Assembly: GCA_002917775.1 (NCBI GenBank)
Contig: KZ627147.1
Location: 356,826 to 420,825, forward strand
From: Glaciozyma antarctica PI12
Taxonomy: Eukaryota > Basidiomycota > Microbotryomycetes > Kriegeriales > Camptobasidiaceae
DNA length: 64,000 nucleotides
Reading direction: 5' to 3'
Shown piece by piece: positions 1-11,354 of the stretch. Numbering within the stretch: position 1 is the stretch's first letter; each line of letters starts with the position of its first letter. The notes below the pieces were generated by a model. That model did no database searches. It worked only from the letters and a program-made list of their open reading frames with translations, and was not told the DNA's origin. The position numbers and the translations under genes were made by a program.

Positions 1-2259
1 GCGTCGATGAAGGGTCCGATGAAGGTGCTCGGGAGGTGCTCGCTCTTGAGGCTCTTCTCGACAGCTTTGGCGCCAAAGTTGTCGAGCGAGAGAGTGGTAG
101 CGGAATCGAGGATAGCGCGAAGGAACGTCGGCGCGCAGTGCTCGATGAGGCTGGGAACGAAAAGCGTCAGATGCGAAAACGGCAGCTCGGTAGCGAGGAC
201 TGACTGAAGAACGACGCTGCTCTCGAGCGTCAGCCACTGCAACGCTCAAGTCAAGTGAAAAACGCTCACAAAGAACCCCACTGCGTCACCGCCACCTCCT
301 CGACCTTCTCCAACAGCTCCTTCGCAATCACACTCCCTCCGGCTCCTCCCCAGTTCTCCAGCACGCTCTGAACGATCAAGCTCCCCGACTCGTTCTTCGC
401 AATTTCTGCCCAGCTAGAAAAGCCGGTACGACTGAGGCGGAGGTAGACGGAAGGAGGGTTGGGCGAGGCGAGGATCTTGTTCCAGACGTGGCCGGAAGAT
501 TTGTGAGTGAGCGTCGTGGGGTGGTCGACGATCCTATTTTGCGAGGAAGTGAGCACATGCGTGACGAGAATTAGGGAGGACGCACTCTTCGATGACTGCA
601 CCCTGCGAGCAATGCGGTTCAGCGACGAGGAGGAGGGCGAAGCGGGAGAGACGGACCTTTGTGTTCTGGTCTCCCCAATCGAGCATCTTTTGAACGACGT
701 GACATCCAAACGAATCCATCGAAAGCGCGAGGAAGTTACCCCTCATGACCTGGAGGTAGCTAAAGACGAGATCGTTCCCGCCGTACTCGATGCAGCGCGA
801 GACGAGGAAGTTGCCTGCTCGCAGGAATGAGCTCGCGGAAGTACGAGGAGAGGGAGATGCGTGACGCACCGAACTTGTTGAAGCTCAGCTCCAGGAGGTG
901 GGCGCCGACGGCAGTGTAGACGGGCACGCGGCGCTCCTCGGTCGCGGCGATCTTGATGCGCTGCTGGAGGTAGATGGAGCACTGCTGGTCGTTGTGCGCG
1001 AGGATGCGGGAGATGAAAATCTGCGTCAAGATGAGCGAAGAATAAAGATTCTGGCGAAGAAGAGCGTACGTCTGGGTCGACGTCGGCGTCCTGTTGGAGG
1101 AGCGCGCGATAGGTGAGCTGCTCCGGAGATCCACCAGGAGTTTTGGGACTCTGCGTTGCCGTTCAGCGCCTCCCCACACCAAGCCAATGTACTGAAAAAA
1201 ACCCACCTGCTGCGCCATCCACTTGGCCTGCGCAACGACCGGAGCGATAGCAGAGAAGCTCGCTCCGCGGAGTCGAGGCTGAGCGCTGCTCTCCGGTCCC
1301 CTCGAGCGGCGCCTGAGCTGCTTCGGTGATCCAGGGGAGGGTGAATCGAAGGAGCTGCTTTCGTAGGCAGAGGACTGGGAGGCGTAAGAAGTGTCGGAGG
1401 AGGTCGTGGCGGATTGCGAGTGGCCAAAATGCTGCGAGGGAGAGAGGTCGTGGTGCTGGTTGTTGTTCGGAGGAGTGCTGGGTCGCTGAGCTGCGGTGGT
1501 GGAAGGGAAGAAGGTTGGCGGGAGAGGAGACTGGTACAGTCCGGAGTAGGCTTGCGAGTGAGGAGAGGAGAGGGGACCGGGGTAGGACACCTCGACGAGG
1601 CGGCGCAGGTACGCAATCTCGTGCGCTTGTCCTCCATTGACTTGCTCGAGAGTAAGGACCCTATCCGCAAGCTTCTGAACGAAATCGGTGAGGACTCCAA
1701 GGCGGGTCGTCACGTCCACCGAAGACCTAGAGAGGTGGGAGAGACCCAGCTGCGCACGTCGTCAGCTAGCGACCCTCCCCTCCTTCCCAGCGTAGCTAAC
1801 CTCGATCCCATAAATCTTGCTCCCCCCACTCGATCCCGCTCCGTCCTTGTACGAACTCGAGGGCGTCCATCCACTCCCCGACGCGCTCCCGCTCTCCGAC
1901 CCCGTCCACAACGGCGCGGCTCTCCCGTCCCCCGAAAGTCGAGTCGGACTCTCCTGGTACCCTCCACCAAAGTAGAACGGTGTCGTCCTAGCTGCGAGAG
2001 CACGGACGGGGCTGGACTCTGGTGGCGTGGGATAGGAGAGCTGGAGTGTCGAGGCGCGGGGACGGCTGGTGTCGAGGTAGAGAGCTGAGGAGGAGGGGAT
2101 AGGTGGAGTGTAAAAGATCTGGGAAGGCTCGCGGGGGAAGGTGTAAGAGGCTGGGGAGCTGGAGGTGCGGACGTCGGGAGAGGAGGCGGAGCGAAGCTTG
2201 GGCGTCTCTGGGCCACTGCTGCTGTAAGCTCTGTGACCGTGGTCGAGGTACGACTCCAT
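1..2259 (-). CDS. Pumilio/Puf-family RNA-binding protein, 3' end outside window
   Basis: Post-transcriptional regulator that would bind mRNA 3'UTRs. Exons run leftward from an ATG at 2259. The N-terminal ~330 residues are Ser/Pro-rich and look disordered, and include a short coiled stretch (QKLADRVLTLEQ). Puf repeats follow: IFISRILAHNDQQCSIYLQQ, then LVSRCIEYGGNDLVFSYL, FLALSMDSFGCHVVQKMLDW, LIVQSVLENWGG and, nearest the window edge, LDNFGAKAVEKSL. Introns with good sites lie at about 1752-1804, 1147-1200, 1030-1078, 815-870 and 590-650, plus one near 240-270. The phrase on NDQQ-CSIYLQQ resembles the fungal JSN1/PUF1-PUF2 branch, which is known to bind mRNAs for membrane proteins; that subfamily placement is inference. 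The last repeats and stop codon lie to the left of position 1. An upstream 5' exon is possible, because an acceptor-like site sits just before the ATG. Confidence 0.85.
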
Positions 2260-3598
2260 ATGAAGGAGGGAGCTCTGGGAGAGCTGAGTGAGGAGAGAAA
2301 GGGATTTCAAGGTGAAGTCGTCGACCAGATTCAAGATGCGTTTGCACGCGACTCTTTCTTTCTCTTACCTCGACGTCTTTCGTTCCTCGTAGGCGCTCAC
2401 GTAGAAACCATAGAGGAGCCGTGGGAGTCAAGCGGACCTTGCTGGAGCACCGACTGAGAAAGTCCGGAGTCCGGTCAACGCGTCGAGCTCTTCCTGCGCG
2501 ACCTCGACGACACAGAGAGGCTTGGAGGACTGCCAGAAGATTATCACTGTTGAGCCGAGCAGAGAAGCAGTGAGACAAGGGGAGAACTGCGTAAAGACTG
2601 CCAAGTTGCAGCGAACGCTCCGAACACGCCAGGCGCTTGCGAAGTAGAAAAGTACGCTGGATTGGTGGGAGCGGAGGTCGGAGTAGGGAACGGACACTAG
2701 TGTAGTTCCGACTGGTCGAGGGAGCTGAAGGCTCTGTTCGACTGTTCGAGGTCGAGCTGAGGACTCGGCGAGGATGAAGTCAGCTTCAGGTCCGAAGTGC
2801 GCGTGGGCTCGTCTTCTTCTATACCCAGTAGTCTGTGAAATGCCACCAGCACAAGCTTCAAAAACGAAAGCAAAAAACTCTCTGCTCATATCCTGCTTGA
2901 CCCTGCTAGAACTGCAAATGCTCCTGCGGAGATCGAGCGTTGGGAGAGGAGTTGGACGCTGCGTCGACGGTTTGCGTGTGGCCGGCGACTCTGCCAAACA
3001 ACGATGGGATTTGAGCGCTCGACGGCGAGGGGATTGTCGCAGGGAAGGCGGAAGAAGGCATTTGTGCGGCCGAGGAGCACGAGCGTTGCGAGCAGAGTTG
3101 TGAGGAGTATCTAGTGCTGAGTCGACGGCGTTGAAGAGCTGCAAAGAGTGAGGGACTGTGTGCTGGCGCAGGTGGAGCTTGCGGAGCTGTGGGGGGCTCG
3201 CTGAGCAGGGAGAGGGAGCTCGGAAGGGGGGGAAGCTCGGGGGACGAGGTTCGCTGGCTGCGCGCGGCAGGTGTAGCGCAGAGGAGCGCGCACGATAGCA
3301 GCTTCGCTCGAGAAACCGGGGGCGAGCAGCTTCGTTCGAGGGAGAGACCGTAGACACGCCCCGGCGGTTGCTGTGTGGCAAGGCGTTTCAGTTAGAAGCA
3401 GAGGGCACGAGAGTGACGTGTTTGCGTCGTCTGTTGAGGGAGAAGAGTCCTCAGGCTCCAGTCGAGTCGGAGTAGGGTGATGGGTGGAGGAGGAGAAGGT
3501 CGGTGAGCGAGATCTGGTGGGCCGGCCCAGTCCTGCCCAGTCAGCCAAACTCCGGCTCCGGCTCTCTCCCTCTCTCTCCCACCTCCCCGTCCTCCAAG
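2260..3598. promoter_or_regulatory. Divergent intergenic region between Puf and Dabb genes
   Basis: About 1.3 kb separate the start codons of the leftward Puf gene and the rightward Dabb gene. It should hold both promoters and the Puf 5'UTR, which probably contains an intron ending just before 2265. A 317-codon open frame on the minus strand (2428-3381) has no recognisable domain and irregular codon choice, so I did not call it a gene. No clear TATA box was seen. Confidence 0.5.
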
Positions 3599-4121
3599 AT
3601 GCCTATCACCCACATCGGTGAGCACGCTCTACCACCACAGCCCTCACAGGCGCTGACTCTGCCACAGTCCTCTTTAAGCTCAAGCCTAGCATCACCGTCG
3701 AAGCGCGCGCCGCCTTCCTCGCCAAAGCAGAGGCTCAGCTCGCCACGATCCCTCTAGGGACTCGCGCCGTGATGGGTCCTGGTATGTTCGACGCGCGCGC
3801 CGGGAGGGTTCGACAGTCGGTGCGTCCTGCGGTTGGGCCGGTGGGGGAGCCGGAGCTGATGACCTTGCTCGACCAGGGTTGTACAGAGAGTTCAAGGATG
3901 TGGAGGAGTTCCAGGCGTACCGGGTTCATCCTACCCACATGGAGTGAGTTGCGGAGGAGCTGGGAAGCACAGGGGAGGGAGCTGACTGAGTCCGGTTGTG
4001 CGCAGTTTGATCAATGGCCTGGTCGCGGAGACGGTCGAGAGTGAGCTCTTTAGGCTCGTGTACGTATTTCTAGCTGACGGCCGCTCTCGCAGACTTGCTC
4101 TCGTTCCAGATTCAGTCCTGA
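3599..4121 (+). CDS. Dabb (stress-responsive A/B barrel) domain protein
   Basis: Small ferredoxin-like alpha/beta barrel protein of about 100 residues. The Dabb family includes plant stress proteins and fungal small dimeric barrel proteins; the substrate or role here is unknown. The spliced product starts MPITHIVLFKLKPS, the hallmark first strand with a His for the barrel. It continues with FLAKAEAQLATIPLG, YREFKDVEEFQAYRVHPTHM and INGLVAETVENLLSFQIQS before the stop. Four introns are inferred: 3618-3667, 3781-3878, one at ~3946-4009 (donor gtgagt) and one at ~4043-4092 (gtgagc to cgcag). The last splice is chosen because it gives the usual family ending (a short aromatic-containing tail after the final helix) and a stop at 4119-4121. 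Length fits the single-domain members of the family. Confidence 0.82.
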
Positions 4122-4723
4122 GAGGTTGGAGGCGGAGGAGGGACCGGCAATACGATTGAACCGCGCTGTGAGGGAGAGCAGTAGCGTCTCTGCTCCTTCT
4201 CAGCCGTGTGTGATGAAGGAGGCTACTCCTCTGAGCCGCTGCCAAACGTGACGATGTCTACCTGGTGCGCTGCTGCTCAGTCTCTTCGCCCCTGCTCCGC
4301 ACTCGAAGTCTTCTCCTCTCCTTCTCTCCTGCGACTCTCTTCGTTAGAGCGCGAGAATCGTACGAAGAAAAGACAGCGAAAGACGAGGGCTGCAACGGTC
4401 TGGAGAGCCTTACGCCCGCCAAAACCGAGCGGAAGACGCGATTCCGAAAGACGCACATTCGTTCCATCCGGGCAGCTGGTCCACTCTCCGCTCTCGTGCT
4501 CCGATATCGACACGGCGGCGAGGGAGCTCAGCGTTGGAGCGCACGACGCAATAGTGAGAAACAATCCTGAAATCTCGCTCCCCGCGTTCCTCACCGAGCA
4601 CCAAGTCTGTTCAAGCGTTTCGTTCCCATCTAGCAGTCCATCCCAGCTCATCGCGTCACCCCTCGATCGTTACTGCAATCCCATCGTTACCAGTCGTCCA
4701 ATCTACGCCCCACCCCATCCCCT
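4122..4723. other. Intergenic, convergent 3' ends
   Basis: No gene supported. A plus-strand frame of 173 codons (4206-4727) is open but low in complexity (Ser/Arg-rich), overlaps the tail of the next minus-strand gene and shows no domain. It is treated as chance, which is common at this GC content. Confidence 0.4.
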
Positions 4724-5346
4724 CTAGGCCCACATCATCTCCCTCCTCTCCATCATCCTCTCCCCCTCCGCCAAATCCGGGCTGTACGCGGGCGGAGGAC
4801 TGATCATCGCCTTTTTGACCGTGAGCCTCGTAAACCCCTCCCCGTGCGCAATCGGGAGGGGCAACTCCATCTCCCACAAACTCGGCGGCGTAGCCTCATG
4901 CATCGGCCTTCTCCTCCCCTTCCTACGCTCACACCCCATCAGCTCCCTCCTCTCTTCCCCGATAGCGAACGACTCACCGCTTGACGACGACGTCGGCCCA
5001 ACTCCTCTTTTTGACCCCCTGTTCCTGAACCCACCTCACCGCCTCACTCAGCTTATCGACAACCCACCTCGCCTCCTCTCTCGCCCTCTCCACCTCCCCC
5101 AACGTCCTCACCACCGCCTCCCCACACCTCTTATCCCCCTTGCTCACCGCCGCACACAGGGCTTTGTGCCGAGAGGATAGGCCCCGCTCGCGTTGGATCC
5201 AGGAGCGGAGAGATTGGCGGAGATCGAGCTCGGTGTAAGCGGGGGAAGTTGGGGGGGAGGAGGAGGAGAGGAGAACGGGCGGAACGGAGGTGGTGGTGCG
5301 TACGGTGGGCGGCGATGGCGATGCCGATTATTATGACGCCGGCCAT
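4724..5346 (-). CDS. Uncharacterised small protein, possible N-terminal membrane segment and helical body
   Basis: Not recognised. The best reading begins at an ATG at 5346 (MAGVIIIGIAIAAH, a possible membrane segment). It is spliced to a charged helical stretch that includes LRQSLRSWIQRERGLSSRHK and GEVERAREEARWVVDKLSEA. A well-formed intron at about 4926-4983 (gtgagt donor, gctgat branch) then leads to the C-terminal part containing ATPPSLWEMELPLPIAHG and ISPPPAYSPDLAEGERMMER, with a stop at 4724-4726. The 3' half is solid because the intron repairs the frame. The 5' splice is uncertain: the donor after the first 14 codons and the acceptor near 5236 give different phases, so the first exon or its acceptor may be wrong. 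It lies just downstream of ERG26 on the same strand; no functional link is implied. Confidence 0.5.
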
Positions 5347-5581
5347 GGTAGCTTGGTGGCTTGGTGGAGTAGGCGGAAGCGAGGAGGTGGTGGAGGTGAG
5401 GAGCTGTGAGCTGGGCGGGAATCGACGATGGTGCGGGGAAGAGAAGATAGTGGGGACGGGGAGGAGGGAAAGTGGGCTGAGATTGCCAAGAGTTGGAGCG
5501 AACTGGAAGCAGTCGTGGGAGAGGGCGATCGAGATTGTAAAGCAGGCTGGCGGTCCTCGTCGTCGCTGTGTACGCGCAAAC

Positions 5582-7023
5582 TCATTGCGTCTTCTTGAGC
5601 ACCTTCGCTTCCTCGCTTTTCCACCACTGTAACCGCAGCGTATCAGCGACAACCCGCGCGGAAGAGCCAGAAAAAAAAAAAAAACGCACCTGAATCGCAT
5701 CCGCAATCCCCGCTTCGAGGGAGACGACCGGCTCATACCCCAGCACCCTCCTCGCCTAGACGCACAGGTTCAGCTCCTCCCACCACACACCACAGCACCC
5801 GTACTCACCTTCTCGATATTGAAATACATATTGCTAACGACGTACTTGACGTGCGTCCTCGTCAACCCCGCATCCGCCACCGCCTTGGGGGTCCCTCGCA
5901 CCCAATGATAGCACTCCGCCACCGACCCCATCATCAACCCCACTGCCACCGGCAGTGGAACGACGAACCACGGTACGTGTCCATTATAAGCGAACCATAC
6001 CGCGCGGACGAACGACCAGAACGGCACGGGCTCTCCGTTGGTAATGAAGAAGGCTTCGCCGGCGACGCTGGTGGGAAGGGGAGTGGTGAACTGGTCGTAG
6101 CGGGATCGGGAGGCGGGGAGAGGGGTGTCTGGGGAGGGAGGGAGAGGTGGGGTGGAGGAGAGGGAAGTGGGGAGGGTTCGGCGGGGGTTCGTGGAATTGA
6201 TGAGGGGGAGGCGGGAGTCGAAAATGGTTGAAGGGACAGGAGGAAGGGAGAGGCGGGAGGCGGCGAGGAGGTGCGCGTGGACGACATTGGAGACGTGGAC
6301 GAAGTCGAACAGGTTGAGGTTGTGGCCCATTTGGAAGGAGGTTTGGCGGTCGTGAAGGACCTGAATGAGGCCGGGGATCACTTGACGGTCGCCTGGGCTG
6401 TCAAGACCTGAGGGTCAGCTTGGAGAGGGGGGGAGAGAGGGGTGCGCGAACCCGAAGATGCCTGCGAGACGGAGGGAGCAAGTGAGGAGCCCGTCCTTGC
6501 CGTTTGCCTCCAGAACCAAGCGTTCAGCCTTGACCTGCGCTCCAAGCTATCAGCTCCCTCTTCCCCAGCCCTCCCGCACGCGCCAGAAACACACCTTTGT
6601 CGCGACATAATGATCCTCCAAGCTCTCCGTCACCGGCAGCCGCTCGTCCACATCGACCAGGTCCGTCCCATCAAAGACCACCGTCACCGAGCTCGTAAAC
6701 ACCAGCTTCCGCACCCCCGCCGCCACGCACGCCTCGATAACCGCCTGAGTGCCCTGCACATTGACCGCCTCGCAGACCTCCTTTGTCGCGGTCGGATGAG
6801 GTGACGCCGTGTGGAAGACGGTGGTAGCGCCGCTGTTGCGGAGGGCGGAGGAGAGGGAGTCGAGGGAGGTGATGTCGGTGTGGAAGAAGCGGTAGTGGGG
6901 AGAGAAGGTGCGTTGAGTGAGTCCGAGGGAGGCGACGCGTTGAGTTGGGTGTTGGGCCAGAAGAGCTCGAACGAGCGCTTGGCCTACGAAACCTTCTCCT
7001 CCGATAACTGCGAACGACTCCAT
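5582..7023 (-). CDS. ERG26: Sterol-4-alpha-carboxylate 3-dehydrogenase (decarboxylating)
   Basis: Ergosterol pathway enzyme of the extended SDR/3-beta-HSD family. It oxidises and decarboxylates the C4-carboxy sterol made by ERG25, and acts at the ER membrane. The ATG at 7023 opens MESFAVIGGEGFVGQALV, a Rossmann GxxGxxG-type NAD site. Next come FFHTDITSLDSL, the VFHTASPHP region, KLVFTSSVTVVFDG (the catalytic Ser strand) and YVATK, the YxxxK catalytic pair at about residues 136-140. Downstream, FDFVHVSNVVHAHLLAA and GEAFFITNGEPVPFWSFVRA are typical of 3-beta-HSD proteins, followed by a hydrophobic stretch WFVVPLPVAVGLMMG. The C-terminal exons read ARRVLGYEPVVSLEAGI and WWKSEEAKVLKKTQ-stop, close to the family ending. 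Introns are near 6390-6430, 6540-6595, 5756-5809 and 5630-5690. A Pro/Ser-rich insert of about 40 residues sits in the middle of the protein. Confidence 0.92.
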
Positions 7024-7785
7024 TCTGCAGGTGCGGTGGTGAGCGGGAGAGCTCGTGTCTGGGGAAGGGAGCTCTTCGGCCTAACCGCTTGCAGGTGGGC
7101 AGACTAACAAATATCTCCAGCTCAGCTAGCTTTTTCCCCTTCTCCTGCTGTTCTGGCGACAGGAACTGCTCCAACGGAGAAGGAAATGAACGTCCTTACG
7201 AGACCGCTCGCTGGATCTGAGCTGCGAAATACCAACAAATTGACTCCTCCTCATCGGAGTCCGGCGCAAGCTTGACCTTCTCACCTCCCTGCGCCGCAAA
7301 ACGGCTTTGATATTTGATCTCGAGCGTACACCCCTTTGAATATTGGCACGCAAAGTGTAATCGCGCGAGGAAGCCTCAGCGTTCCCCCGTTGCTCACCCC
7401 CGTCGCACGCGATCCTCGTTCGACCTTCCACGCCAGCCCAGTTCCTCTATCTGTGATCACCTCGCTGCTGCGTTCTATCTAGACGGTATAAAGGTCCTTT
7501 ACTCCACCTCGCGCTCTCTCTTGTTCGCAGAGCGGCTTTGTTCCTCTCGCTCTGCTGAACTTCGCAAGGTCGCTCCCAATTTTTCGCTCGCCTCCCCATT
7601 TCCAGCGTTCAGCCAGGTATTCCCGTCTCTCTGACTCACATAACAGTCACTCAGCTGTGCTCGAGGTCGAAGCTCTCCCACTCGAACCTTAATCAACTGC
7701 CGAGCCTCAGAAACTTGGACCCTCGCCTCTCTTCCTCTCGCCACTCCAACCTCTCGACCCTCTAGAAGAATCTCCCACACAAGCC
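7024..7785. promoter_or_regulatory. Divergent promoter region with a TATA box
   Basis: About 760 bp lie between the leftward ERG26 start and the rightward membrane-protein start. A consensus TATAAA at 7487-7492 points right; no ATG occurs on the plus strand between it and 7786, so the first ATG is a clear start. Nothing else is recognised. Confidence 0.55.
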
Positions 7786-8188
7786 ATGTCCGACCGACGA
7801 CCACGACGACTACCCTCTCTACCCCCGCCCTGGGGGCGAACCTGGCACCGGTGGTGGCACCCTCGCGCTCGTATTCGCCATCCTCGTTCCCTTCCTCGGC
7901 CTCCTCCTCCTAGGCCTCGCTATCTTCCTCTGGAACAAGCGTGAGACCAAGCATGCTGCCCGGCGTTCCGCCAACAGGTCCTCGATCCCCAGTACCGGTG
8001 AGTTGCATATTCCCGCGGAGGAAGAGCGAGAGGCTGAGGAGGGTACAGATCTCGAGATGGCGGACAGCGTGAGGGAGCCTCCGCCGGCGTACGTTGGAAT
8101 GTCGGAGTTGCCGGGGTATCGTGTGAAGCAGGAGGAGGGGAGTGGGGATGCTGGAGGCGAGCGGTTGACGGTGGCGAATAGGGTGTGA
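7786..8188 (+). CDS. Small single-pass membrane protein with PPxY-like tail, frame-broken near its start
   Basis: Protein of unknown function, about 130 residues. A short acidic, Gly/Pro-rich N-terminus (DDYPLYPRPGGEPGTGGG) precedes one strong transmembrane helix, ALVFAILVPFLGLLLLGLAI, then a basic juxtamembrane stretch. The acidic C-terminal tail carries PPPAYVG, which resembles a PPxY motif that recruits Nedd4/Rsp5-type ubiquitin ligases (inference). The first ATG after the TATA box (7786) is one base out of frame with the body. Removing one C of the CC at 7794-7795 would join the ATG directly to the acidic stretch, so I treat the break as a probable sequence error. No intron is needed. A real upstream exon is the alternative, but none with an ATG is visible. 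Confidence 0.6.
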
Positions 8189-8395
8189 CGGAGCGAGGTT
8201 GGGGATCGGGGTCGGGAAGGGGCGGGAGGGATCAAAATGGCTGGGAGTAGGGTGTAGGATAATGGGAAGCAGATGTGAACCAAGCAGTTCGAGCAGTATC
8301 GAGAGAAGGAAGCAGGCTCGAGTGCCCCCGTCGTTCGCGACATGATCCTGGTATTCCTCGAACCGTCCTACACCTCCTCCCGCTTCGTTCCCACT

Positions 8396-9616
8396 CTACT
8401 TCTTCCGCTGCTGAAGCATCATGACCTGCACGATCCTGACGAACAGGTTGATCGCGTCGAGGATGAGCGAAACGCTCTCGCGGATGGGATCGCGCTGCAT
8501 CATGCCGGCCTCAACCATCTTCGAGTGCTTCAAGATCTTCTGCGTATCATAAAGGATGAATCCGGAGAAGACGGCGACGCCTGCGAAGTTCGTGTCAGCG
8601 AGGTCGCAGTGTCGACTGGAACAGGGGGACGAACCTCCATAAGCGCTAACATGCTCCAGGATGGACATGGTGCGCGTCGCCATTCGGGGCATAAGCATGG
8701 GAGCGAGACTGGAGACGATGACGACTCCCAGCCCCGCGAGAAGAGGACCACCGATGTACAGAAATTGCTCGCTGTGCGCCGTGGCTCCGACGTAGCAAAG
8801 GCCACCTGAGCGAGCGACGGGTGAGCTGCTGGGTCAATCGAGGAAAGGAATGAGACGCACCGAGAGCGCCGACGGTGTAAAGGCCTGCGCGAGAGAGAAT
8901 GGCGGGGTTGAGGAAGAACATGGGGGAGAGGGTGACGCCTTGGACGGCGGAGAACTGCGAGGATCGAGGTCAGCTTGCGTCGAGTGGCGTGCAGACGGAG
9001 GACGCACGACTGCCCAGCAAGCGACGTGCGCAGGCGTTCCAGGAGCGGTGTTGTAAACGCCCATCATCGAGCCTATGCTCGCAACCAATCCAACTCCCAT
9101 GAATACCCAGGGGTTGGCCTGCATCATGCGGGCGGCGACTCCAGAGCTATGGAGGAGCTTGGCTGTGACGCCGGTGATAGCAAGCCCGGCTCCAGTCCAG
9201 CGAAAGGTATCGTTCAGGCTGCACAACGGTCAGCTCCCTCCCTCCACCAACGTAGGCCGTACTCACTAGCTCGACTCAGCCGCCGTCAACGCACCCCTCG
9301 TCTCACGATTCAAAGCGTAGTTCAAGCCCACCACCGCAACGAGCGCCACGCCCACGGAAGTCCCGATCTTCGTCCAATCGACCTCATCGGCCCGCTTGAC
9401 GACAGTGGCGACTCCCCTTGATCCCGAAGTGGCGCCGCTGGAGCCAGAGGGGAAGTGCTTGGGGAGGAAAGCGGCGATGGGGAGGGGAGTGTGGCGGAAG
9501 GTGGAGAGAAGGCGGGAGGTGGAGGCGGTTGGCGCGCGGAAGGGGAGGTGGGAGGCTGGGGCTGCTGCTGTGGGTACAGAGCGTAGTAGTCGTGCTGCTG
9601 AGCGTGCGAACGACAT
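8396..9616 (-). CDS. GHITM/MICS1-like mitochondrial Bax-inhibitor-1 family protein
   Basis: Inner-mitochondrial-membrane member of the BI-1/TMBIM (UPF0005) family; animal GHITM/MICS1 affects cristae structure and cytochrome c release. The ATG at 9616 begins an Arg/Ser/Ala-rich presequence, MSFARSAARLLRSVPTAAAP. A hydrophobic series follows: IGTSVGVALVAVVGLNYAL, then TGAGLAITGVTAKLL, NPWVFMGVGLVASIGSMMGV, LFLNPAILSRAGLYTVGALG-like segments and GPLLAGLGVVIVSSLAPMLM. The signature C-terminal helix is FSGFILYDTQKILKHSKMVE, with the family's acidic-to-basic ending (DAINLFVRIVQVMM, QQRKK). Introns lie at about 9217-9268, 8957-9003, 8804-8860 and 8581-8634. There are about six to seven transmembrane segments, as in the family. 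Confidence 0.88.
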
Positions 9617-9826
9617 TGTTCAACTCGAGGGTGGAAGTGAAAGAATAACAGCGGATCTCGAACTCTGAGTCGTCGGTCGCTCAGCGCGCTGACGCGGCGG
9701 TCCTGCCGAGACCAAGGTTCTCCTCCCCCCAAACGCTGGCCGACTGCACCGGTCTGAAACCCGTAAGCTAGTCCTCTCCAGTCAGTACGTGCACGAGCGG
9801 AGCGGCGCGGCGCAGCCCTCTCCGGA

Positions 9827-11216
9827 ATGCACATGCTCACGCTGGCTCTCCTCCGAACAGGACGATGCCGCTGGGACTGGATATACCGCTGGCAGTACTC
9901 CGGATACGATGAGCTGACGAGGCTGCTTCAAGCAGGTACGCTCCGTCGCTGGCCTCACCTGTTCCGCGAGCGATAACACTGACCTGCGAGTCGCTGTTCG
10001 GTTCTCGCAGTTCCCCAAGGACCAGCTCCGAATCTGCTCAAGGTGCCGAAGCAGCATTCCAAGGTACTGCAGCGTCGAGTGCCAGAGGCAGCACTGGCCG
10101 CTCCACAAAGCCCAGTACGTCGGTGATCTCGCATTCTTGCTCATCGGCACTGAGCCGCCTGAGGGACGCCTTGCCCTCATCCCAGCTGACGCCGGTCTCG
10201 TTCGCAGATGCATTCGTCAAGGGGGAGTGAATCAGCGATTGGAAGAAGACTCTCTTGCGCGCCCATTCGACCGAATGCTCTACACCAACTTCTGCAAGTT
10301 CCGCAACCTCCGCTGGGTCTGGCAAGCCGTCGAAACAGCCTGCATCAACGTTCACCGAATCGGCGATCCTCAGTACCCTCAGAACCTTCACCATTCTCAC
10401 TGCCTTTGCCTCGACTACGAATTCGATCCTTCGCAACCCAGCATCGCCGACCAATTCACTCATTCCTGGCGCAGCGAGGGCGAGAACGCGTCCGACTACG
10501 GCCCCGAGATCTTCTCCCAAGCTCAACTCGCCACGACCTTCTCCGTCCCGCCAGCGGAGAGCATCCTCCTCATTCCCCTCGTTCAGCGAGCAACCTACAA
10601 GCGCCCCAGTTCCTTTCCCTTTTCAAGCACCTCTCAGCACGACGCGAAAGTCTTCCTCCGCGACGGGCTGTTCCCTGAGGGTCCTTTCCCACCCGGCGTC
10701 CGTGCCTTCTTCCAACGCGCCTCTCCTATCTTCGCGTGCTTCCCACCTCACGACTATGACTGGCTCGGCGCTCAGAAGAGGATGGCGCAGAAGGGTCGGA
10801 GGAGTGCCGGGGGAGGAGCTATGGATGAGGAGAAGCGTGCGACGATCGCGATCCTCTTGACGAAGGGGGTCAGGTTGCGCGATGCGAAGGACTTGTGGGC
10901 GACGATGGCGAAGGTGAGGTTGATACGTAGGTGGAGGGACCGAGGTGAGTCGTCTTTTCGTCAGCGAGGACGCGGAGAGCTCACTTCCTTCGTCACAGAG
11001 CTGCCGAGTGACCGAACGAAGCTGCTGAGTAGGATGCTGGTGCAACGCTGTTTCAGTCGATTTGAGAAGGGCTTCTTCTTTCCGGTAGCGAACGCTCTTT
11101 CGTCGCTGCGTTGTGTGAAACAAGCGAGGCTCCCGCGCATCAGGACGTGCCCTAGGCTCTCCTTTCCCAAGCTCCCATCACAGTCGCAATTCCAAAGCTT
11201 AGCTACCTCGGCGTAA
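9827..11216 (+). CDS. MYND zinc-finger protein
   Basis: Carries one MYND finger, a zinc-binding protein-interaction module. Splicing joins an ATG exon (9827; WDWIYRWQYSGYDELTRLLQ) to an exon giving LRICSRCRSSIPRYCSVECQ, then RQHWPLHKAQC across the next intron. This is the C-x2-C...C-x3-C...H-x3-C order of MYND. About 220 residues follow with no domain I recognise, rich in aromatic residues (FDRMLYTNFCKFRNLRWVWQ, LCLDYEFDPSQPSIADQF). Introns are at 9896-9990 (phase 1, acceptor at tgcgag), 10115-10207 and probably 10944-11000 (gtgagt donor). The last acceptor decides between a short ending soon after 11000 and the longer ending at 11216. Many basidiomycetes carry expanded MYND families of unknown role; a histone-methyltransferase function cannot be inferred because no SET domain is present. 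Confidence 0.8.
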
Positions 11217-11354
11217 CCGATGAGCAGATTGAAAAGCCCACGCGCAGCAATTGCGCAAGAGAAGGTACGAACGCGTCGTTGTTGCGCAGGGTTCTCGCTG
11301 CACGAATCCCGCTTCATAAACATGCGCGCGGGAAGCTTCCAGCTTTGGCCCTCG

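Noticed and set aside
2428-3381. 317-codon minus-strand frame upstream of the Puf gene
   Set aside because: Low-complexity, Arg/Ser/Pro-rich sequence with unfavourable codon use; no hallmark residue; more likely promoter/5'UTR.
4206-4727. 173-codon plus-strand open frame
   Set aside because: Ser/Arg-rich, no domain, no splice logic, and it overlaps the end of a better supported minus-strand gene.
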